Assembly: GCA_028023455.1 (NCBI GenBank)
Contig: JAQFVV010012402.1
Location: 15,438,935-15,502,934 of the forward strand
Reading direction: 5' to 3'
DNA length: 64,000 nucleotides
DNA from: Epiperipatus broadwayi
Lineage: Eukaryota; Onychophora; Udeonychophora; Euonychophora; Peripatidae
The position numbers and the translations under genes were made by a program. Shown here piece by piece: positions 58,345 to 64,000 of the stretch. The notes under the pieces are model-generated. The model saw only the letters and a list, made by a program, of their open reading frames with translations, was not told the DNA's origin and ran no database searches. Each line of letters begins with the position of its first letter. Position 1 is the first letter of the stretch.

Positions 58345-59106
58345 TTTTTGAAGCTTGTTAAGAGTTTTTTTTTTTTACTTACTTTATATATAACAATAGG
58401 TATAATTTATAAATATCTATCTAACCAATGTGAGCAATGACTTGACATTATGGTTCATATAGTACACCTATTAGGTACATATTACATGTATTACATGTAT
58501 GTTTCCATATCAAGAGATACGTACATTCAGTGATATATTGTCAATAAATTACATACAACCCTTGATGTAAGATCAATTTAAATTAACAAATTTATTTTAA
58601 CTTAATATAACACATTTAAATATATAAATATACACTTTAAAACACTATAAATATGATTCTTACCACTTCCACATAATCTCATCCAAATAAATACAAAAAA
58701 AAAAAATACATTAAATAATAATATCATCAACTATGTGTCATTCTTGGTATACATCGGCATCTACCATTCATGCCATCATATAAAAAGAAATAATTTATAA
58801 TCATTAATACTATCTAAATAAATGACACTGTTTTTATCTTTTCTTTTAAAAAAAAAAGTAAATATGATATCATCATATTAATATACAAATCATTATTTTG
58901 TACATTATAGTTGAATTAATGGGTTCGTTTATGACTACTATAAGTTATGAGAACTGGAATTGCCATCAATTGATTAAATTAATTATATGTACTTATAAGT
59001 AATGGTTAGTATGTAACTTGTTAATAAGTGGTTAATATGGGTTTGATTATTAATTAAACTTGTTACTAAATGTTATGTCTTTAATGTGTCAAAGAGTAAG
59101 TCTTAC

Positions 59107-59164
59107 CTCCCTTTATACTCATTTCATCATAGTCCAGTCCTTCTTTTTCTTCTAACAGAACCAT
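59107..59164 (-). CDS. Possible cassette or alternative first exon in the RMDN intron
   Basis: An open segment starting ATG and reading MVLLEEKEGLDYDEMSIKG, with a strong donor GGAG|GTAAGA. A TAA stop lies directly before the ATG. It can be read in two ways. First, as an alternative first exon ending in phase 1, which is compatible with the exon at 44737. Second, as a 45-nt cassette using the internal acceptor GTTAG at the fifth codon, phase 1 in and phase 1 out, so it could be included without breaking the frame. RMDN proteins do not need an insertion here, so it may be tissue-specific or fortuitous. Confidence 0.3.
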
Positions 59165-60711
59165 TTATATTTTTTTTAATTTCAAAAATACATTTTACAT
59201 CATGAAATGCATACATTTAAATTCTTTCGGTACTTCCAGCTCAAAAATCCAATATGGAAGTATAAAAAAAAATAATAATAAAGGAGAGAAAACCTTACAA
59301 AATTTATAACATCAGCATGTCAACCACAACAAACAAACAGTTACATATCAACATAATTTATAAATGATTTTGTAAACATCTTGATCAACATGAGCATCTT
59401 CTTTTAAATGGAAAAATTTATTGTAAATTGGGAATTTTCATCATCTCTTATACTTGCTTCATTTTTAAAGTAGTGCCTTCAATGATTTATCCATCTCCCA
59501 CAAGCTGACCAAGTAGTTTGGATAATCCTTGATTTGGCAACTTTCACAATTGATATATAAAACTTCACATAATATTTGGTAGCCATTGTATACATATATA
59601 TGTGATGGTGGGAATTCACACCTATAGATCGTGTTCATCGCCCTCTTCAAAAACCATCTGAGTTGCCTTGACCTTGCACACCAACTTTTAGCACACCTGC
59701 ATCATTCTTACACTAGTATATATATAATTTTTTTTTATATCAGCAGTGAGCATGTTATAGCTATATAATAAACAAAACACGATTAAAGTCAATTTTAATG
59801 ATAATAAACGTTATTAAGTCTAAATTTTCAACAATTCTAGAATTATCAAATGCTTGATTATGTGAATAAATGTCTTTTCATATGTCTTATAACGAATAGT
59901 TCAACAAACTTATAAATAAAATAAAAAATTTTGGTGCTTATTATGCTTCAATCAACAGATTATAATTTATTTATTTATTTAATTTCCATAGTTTATATAA
60001 AAGTTCAATTCCAATGGAAGCATAGTAGTATTCCTCCGTTTCAGTTTTACTTTTTTCTTTTTACATGTATATATCAAATTAAACAACTTACAGTTTTATG
60101 CATCTTTGCTTGTCCAATTATTCTTTCTTTAAAATGTTAAGAAATGTTTTTACCAAAATATAGTTTTCAAATTATCTGACTTGCTGTCATTAATAAATAA
60201 ATAAAAGAAAATCTTGTGTATAACTTTTTCTATACATGTTTTTAATTTTCCAGCCATTAGAAAAGAAAAAAAATAGTTGTTGTTGTTGTGGTTACTGCAT
60301 ATGTTCTATCGAGTTTACATCTCCCCTTCGCATTACAACACTACATTATAAAATCGGCTTTTTTTTCTTTCTTTACAAAACTTTCTCAACTGTTTGAACA
60401 AAATCGTTTTGTCAAAGGTTATTTTAAAATATTAATAAAATGAAATTTAGTAATAAATCTATGATTTTGTTTCAAGCATTTCCAGTTCATTATACTACAA
60501 TATAATTTTATTCATACCGTTATATATCATCAACTTACACTGTTCAATAGATGTATTAGCTTTTATAAATCAACACATCCATGTATATATTTATGTTCAA
60601 ATGCATTTAATGGTAAGGATAGGAATGAGAGTTATAGCGATCCTTACAATATATATATATATATAATGTAATATTTCAATACAAGTATAATTTATATACT
60701 TAGAGTTTAGA

Positions 60712-61370
60712 TGTAATTATAGGAAATTTGAACATAGACTTTCAAGCTCTCTTCAGCTATCCACTCTATCTCACTCAACCAATACACATGATCACACACA
60801 TGTGAACAAGATAAATGATCTTCAATATACATATTTCATGCTGAACCAGCCTACAACAGTTGATTCAGATCATCATCTCTCACACACATATATAATCAGT
60901 CCTCAATTTATATTAAGATAGCAAATCTTCAATCTTTAATGGATAGACTCCAATTTACTCCATCCAACTAATCAGCCATCCATACCATTGAAAATCTGAT
61001 AATGGAATACCCAAATCCTATGTTGATACCGATATTATATATATGTGGGAGATGATGATCTGGATCAAACTGAGAAGTTCCGGTTTAGCATGAAATACAC
61101 ATATTGGAGATTATTTATCTTTTTCAAATGTGTGCGGTCATGTATATCGGTTGCATGAGATAGAGTGGATAGCTGAATGAAGCTTGAAAGTCAGTGTTCA
61201 AATACTCTACAATTATATATATATATATATATAATGTCTAAATATTATATACTCAACCACTCACACATTCCTACATAAAAAATTAATAAATTACTAACAG
61301 TGATAATAAATCTTATAAATAACTAAAAAAAGTGGTGGGTCATGTGAAAGTCTGAGTTCAAACCCCGCAT
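60712..61370. repeat. Family B foldback pair plus fragment
   Basis: Minus arm 60712-61030, plus arm 61031-61215, and a separate plus fragment near 61330-61370 (GTCTGAGTTCAAACCCCGC). The pair is centred on ATTGATACCGATATTATATA-like sequence. Confidence 0.7.
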
Positions 61371-61514
61371 ATATTACATATATAAATGCAGGTTTAAGCA
61401 ATGTATTAATAGTTATTTATGAGATTTATTACCACCGTTAATAAGTTATGGTTTTATTGTTATACATTAATTAATCTATAACGAATATTTTTAAAACATG
61501 AGTATTTAAGTTAC

Positions 61515-61610
61515 CTTCATTAATTATTTTATTCCTCAGTGATATATTTTTATATAATTTATGGTAATTAGCATAATGGTAAGCTATTTTGATAAATCTC
61601 CATAACAGCT
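61515..61610 (-). CDS. RMDN-like gene, exon with LLWR motif
   Basis: A 96-nt exon: two bases completing a codon, 31 codons, then one base. The acceptor ends in CCAG and the donor is GAAG|GTAA. It reads LLWRFIKIAYHYANY followed by a basic, asparagine-rich stretch. RMDN proteins have E-L/I-LWR-L-A-R-A at this point, and the phase-1 start (N+AG) allows the expected Glu before LLWR. The last base G joins the CT that opens the next exon at 44737 to make Ala, giving NEAERA, like the family's YEALEYA. The preceding exon was not recognised and may lie outside the window. The exon sits between a family B fragment and a family D repeat. Exon boundaries are read from the sequence; the family call is recognition. 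Confidence 0.68.
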
Positions 61611-61689
61611 CTGGATTATGAGAAAACTAAAAAAGTATAAAATTACATAATGTAAACATTTAAGGTATATCTTGATGTAAAGTGCTTAC

Positions 61690-61840
61690 AATATATATAT
61701 TGCTAAAAGGAAGTTGCTTTGACAACAGTTTGAAATTCTTGATTGTTATCTATATTGGGATTGTCTAAATGTTTCTAATGGTTACTTATAAACCCATTTA
61801 GCCTTGAACATTATTACACTTATTATTTAATAACTGAAAC
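61690..61840 (+). repeat. Family D repeat
   Basis: AAGTTGCTTTGACAACAGTTT, then TATTGGGATTGTCTAAATG. It lies just upstream (in RMDN sense) of exon G and abuts the TTACAA-(AT)n junction at 61684. Confidence 0.65.
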
Positions 61841-61849
61841 AAACAGGCT

Positions 61850-62310
61850 TATTATATACCTGTGTCTATATATGTAATATATAGGGTATGTGAGCACAGA
61901 CTTCCACACAACCCACCACTCTCCACACTATCTCATAACACTGATACACTTGAACACATATATATTGAAAAGATAAATAATCACCAATATACGTATTTCA
62001 TGCTAAACTAGCAATCATCAGTTGGTACAGATTACCATCTCTACACATATATGCTATAAGTACTCAGATATATATTAAGATAGCCAATCCTCATACTTTA
62101 ATGGACAGGCTTCAATTTACTCCACACTCCAACTCTTCAACCATCCATCCAATTAAAAATCTGAAGATGGAATGCTCAAAGGCCACCCTGAGGCTGAGAT
62201 TCTTGTTACACCTATGTTGACCTAAGGTCAATCTAACCCCTCATGTACAGGACATAATTCATTTAATACATATACAAGGGATGGGCAGACATCTCTACTA
62301 TGTAATAACT
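61850..62310 (-). repeat. Family B repeat, inverted full-length copy
   Basis: The minus-strand counterpart of 24235-24655, including the distal blocks CATGTACAGGACATAATTC and GGGATGGGCAGACAT. The pair defines the unit length of about 420 bp. Confidence 0.7.
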
Positions 62311-62369
62311 GAAACACACAGGCTTATTATATACCTGTGTCTATAATTGCAGTTTATAATATTATAATT

Positions 62370-62585
62370 GAATATTTATTAGTCTGCATTCAGAACAGGT
62401 TATATTTACCTGTTTTAGAAGGTTTATTTAAATTTCTTCCAGACAATAATTTCAATCTCTAGTCAAGTTGCAATCTTTAGTATTTTTATTAATATATGAG
62501 ACCATTAATGCTCTATTACTAAAAGGAGGTTGCCTTGACAACAGTTTTAAATTCTTGATTGTTATATATATATATATATTGTACC
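62370..62585 (+). repeat. Family D repeat
   Basis: TTAGTCTGCATTCAGAACAG through GGTTGCCTTGACAACAGTTT to a TA run ending TTGTACC at 62580. The best single copy for defining the family consensus. Confidence 0.65.
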
Positions 62586-62589
62586 TAAC

Positions 62590-64000
62590 TGAAATGTCAC
62601 TTAGTTCCAAGAGGTAATCAAGGTTATCTTAGCTTAATCTTTCGTTTAAAATTTTGGATAAAAAAAATAATGATGATAAAAATGGAAATTAAACTAGTTA
62701 ATTATTAAAATAGGATAATTTAAATATTTTTAATAATATTAGTTGGTTTGATAAGGGATATTAGGTAATAATTTAACATAAACAAATGTTAAAAAAGAAA
62801 AAAAAAGAAAATAATGGTGAATTGATAAACAGGAAATATATTCGAAAATAACTACTGTATAATCTATTCTAATGTTTAAAGAATAATAATAAGATATTAT
62901 TATTAAGTTGGATTAAGTAAGAAATTTTAAAAAAGAAATGATATGTAAGTTTTTATTAAAAGAAAATAAGAATATTTGTTATTAGTTTTGTAGTTTAGCA
63001 TTCTAGTTATAAAAGTTAGTTAGATTAAATAATCGTTAACATTTTATTGTTGTAATTCTAAAAATAATTTTAAACAATTAATGTAAAGCCAGACGTATGT
63101 GCAAATATGTGCACGCATAGACATGGAAACTAAGAATAAAAAGTAATTTAATTCCAATATTGTTTAAAATAAGTAAACAAAGCAAATGTATGGCTTTGAA
63201 TTTCATATTTATTACTATTGTGTTGTGTAAAATATCATTATAAAAAATGTTGCATTATATTTGTAATATTAAAATTTTGACTTTGCAGCTGAAGGTCATG
63301 TGGTATGGGAAAATTATATTGATTATGTCAGTAGATTGATTCCACAGCTGGTTTGTCAGAATATTAAAATTTAATAAAAAAATAATTTTTATTGGTTTTT
63401 AAATAAATTGTAGGTGGATAAAAAATTGTGAGATAAAATGGAGATTGAGGGACCATCCAGGGGCTGATCTTGTTTGATTCAATTGGTGCTGGATCTTAAA
63501 ATTTTGTTAATAAAAGTAATTTTTTTAAAAAAGCTTGATTTTTCTAAAAAAAATACAAGTATGTTTAAAATATTTAAAATCGTTCTGTAGTGATGGAGGG
63601 CTAAAAAGAAAAGGTAATCCGTTTTTCTGACAATTTGAATTTCAGTCGAGGCATAAAAATTATAGTAAAAAAATGTCTAAAGTAAATGAAGCGTCTCACA
63701 TATTATATGACATTAACTTGTTTAATTTTCTTTACTTGGAAATAAGGTTAAGGAACAAACTATTAATCATTTCCATAGATAAGTGTTCGGTTGTATTAAA
63801 CTATTTTGAAAATAAAATGCTAATTATTTTTTCTGTTAGATTAAAAGTATATGTAAAAAAAAAAAAGAATTTTTTTTTTAAAGTTTAAAAGAACATTATA
63901 AAGAAGCTGCTATGTTCGATTACAGTGAAACTATAAAGAATGATTATTTTTTTTTAAAAAAAAGAAAAGTTATTACTTATATCTTGACATATATGAAAAT
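62590..64000. other. AT-rich sequence, nothing recognised apart from one exon candidate
   Basis: The candidate plus-strand exon at 63289 is the only coding-like segment. The earlier RMDN exons, if in the window, should lie here on the minus strand but were not found. Confidence 0.4.
63289..63350 (+). CDS. Candidate internal exon, plus strand
   Basis: A 62-nt segment with acceptor CTTTGCAG and donor CTG|GTTTGT. In the only open frame it reads EGHVVWENYIDYVSRLIPQL (20 residues), entering in phase 1 and leaving in phase 0. Composition and amphipathic pattern look coding. I do not recognise the protein. The other two frames contain stops. Confidence 0.3.

Larger units (their letters stand above)
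57279..58400 (+). repeat. Hammerhead tandem array family 1, right part (three units)
   Basis: Three direct units of 370, 370 and 369 bp, judged by ATAACA(T/A)TAG recurring at 57281, 57651, 58021 and 58390, and by ribozyme cut sites at 57592, 57962 and 58332. Units are nearly identical, differing at scattered positions. The right edge is abrupt near 58400, where unrelated AT-rich sequence begins. Confidence 0.92.
58401..61514. other. AT-rich intron sequence between the hammerhead array and RMDN exon G
   Basis: Apart from the possible cassette exon at 59107 and the family B pair at 60712, nothing recognised. A 185-base segment at 59465-59650 is less AT-rich but has no supported function. Confidence 0.45.
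23682..61610 (-). other. RMDN-like host gene, partial, at least four exons
   Basis: Gene-level entry. Four minus-strand exons (61515-61610, 44674-44737, 34051-34126, 23682-23756) have AG acceptors, GT donors and matching phases (1, 2, 0 at the three internal junctions). Joined, they follow the regulator of microtubule dynamics family in order: LLWR, then the HKWYAI block, then a repeat ending LLGQW. RMDN proteins (FAM82; RMDN3 is also called PTPIP51) carry a TPR-like alpha-helical domain and act at microtubules or mitochondrial contact sites. The introns are 16.8, 10.5 and 10.3 kb and are full of mobile elements. About seven residues expected between exons C and E are missing, so a micro-exon or a diverged copy is possible. 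Exons upstream of LLWR and downstream of exon E were not recognised. Family assignment is from remembered motifs, not a search. Confidence 0.7.

Noticed and set aside
53379-58389. CRISPR-like direct repeats
   Set aside because: Units are 370 bp, nearly identical throughout and lack unique spacers; the array is a eukaryotic tandem repeat with ribozymes.

Overview
This is a strongly AT-rich stretch of an animal (metazoan) nuclear genome. There are no prokaryotic operons. Coding potential sits in short exons bounded by AG/GT splice signals and in retrotransposon and DNA-transposon remnants. The element mix (RTE-like LINE, Penelope-like element with GIY-YIG nuclease, Merlin/IS1595, hAT, pogo, tRNA-derived SINEs, hammerhead-ribozyme repeats) and introns over 10 kb suggest an invertebrate. 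I cannot name the phylum.

Host gene. On the minus strand four phase-compatible exons (61515-61610, 44674-44737, 34051-34126, 23682-23756) read as part of a regulator of microtubule dynamics (RMDN/FAM82) TPR-like protein, with the signatures LLWR, HKWYAI and HLLLAAKLQL...YNLLGQW. The partial gene covers about 38 kb; its introns of 16.8, 10.5 and 10.3 kb hold nearly everything else described here. Its 5' and 3' ends are not recognised. Two weak plus-strand exon candidates (48501-48544, 63289-63350) may belong to another gene.

Region by region. 2.4-6.9 kb: foldback-like repeats (family B), a family A repeat and a minisatellite. 7.1-12.4 kb: two decayed copies of one LINE in inverted orientation, split by a solo LTR and by family-3 hammerhead repeats. 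12.5-14.8 kb: family A, a hammerhead-ribozyme palindrome (family 2) and family B. 16.7-17.2 kb: pogo fragment and a hAT MITE with target duplication. 19-28 kb: families A, B and D, a Penelope GIY-YIG fragment and RMDN exon E. 28.1-31.8 kb: hAT copies and a Merlin/IS1595 remnant. 33-47.9 kb: tRNA-derived SINEs, families A and E, and RMDN exons B and C. 49.5 kb: a near-perfect Illumina adapter. 51.4-58.4 kb: inverted Penelope nuclease copies, a family D palindrome, and a tandem array of about 370-bp units each carrying a type I hammerhead ribozyme, interrupted by a full-ORF RTE-like LINE with target-site duplication. 60.6-62.6 kb: families B and D and RMDN exon G.

Most notable. Three hammerhead families lie in one window together with Penelope nuclease fragments. 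This fits the retrozyme/Penelope partnership described in animals: small repeats are transcribed, self-cleaved to unit length and possibly mobilised by Penelope machinery. The family 1 array is the clearest case. Mobilisation in this genome is inference; the ribozyme folds are read directly from the sequence.
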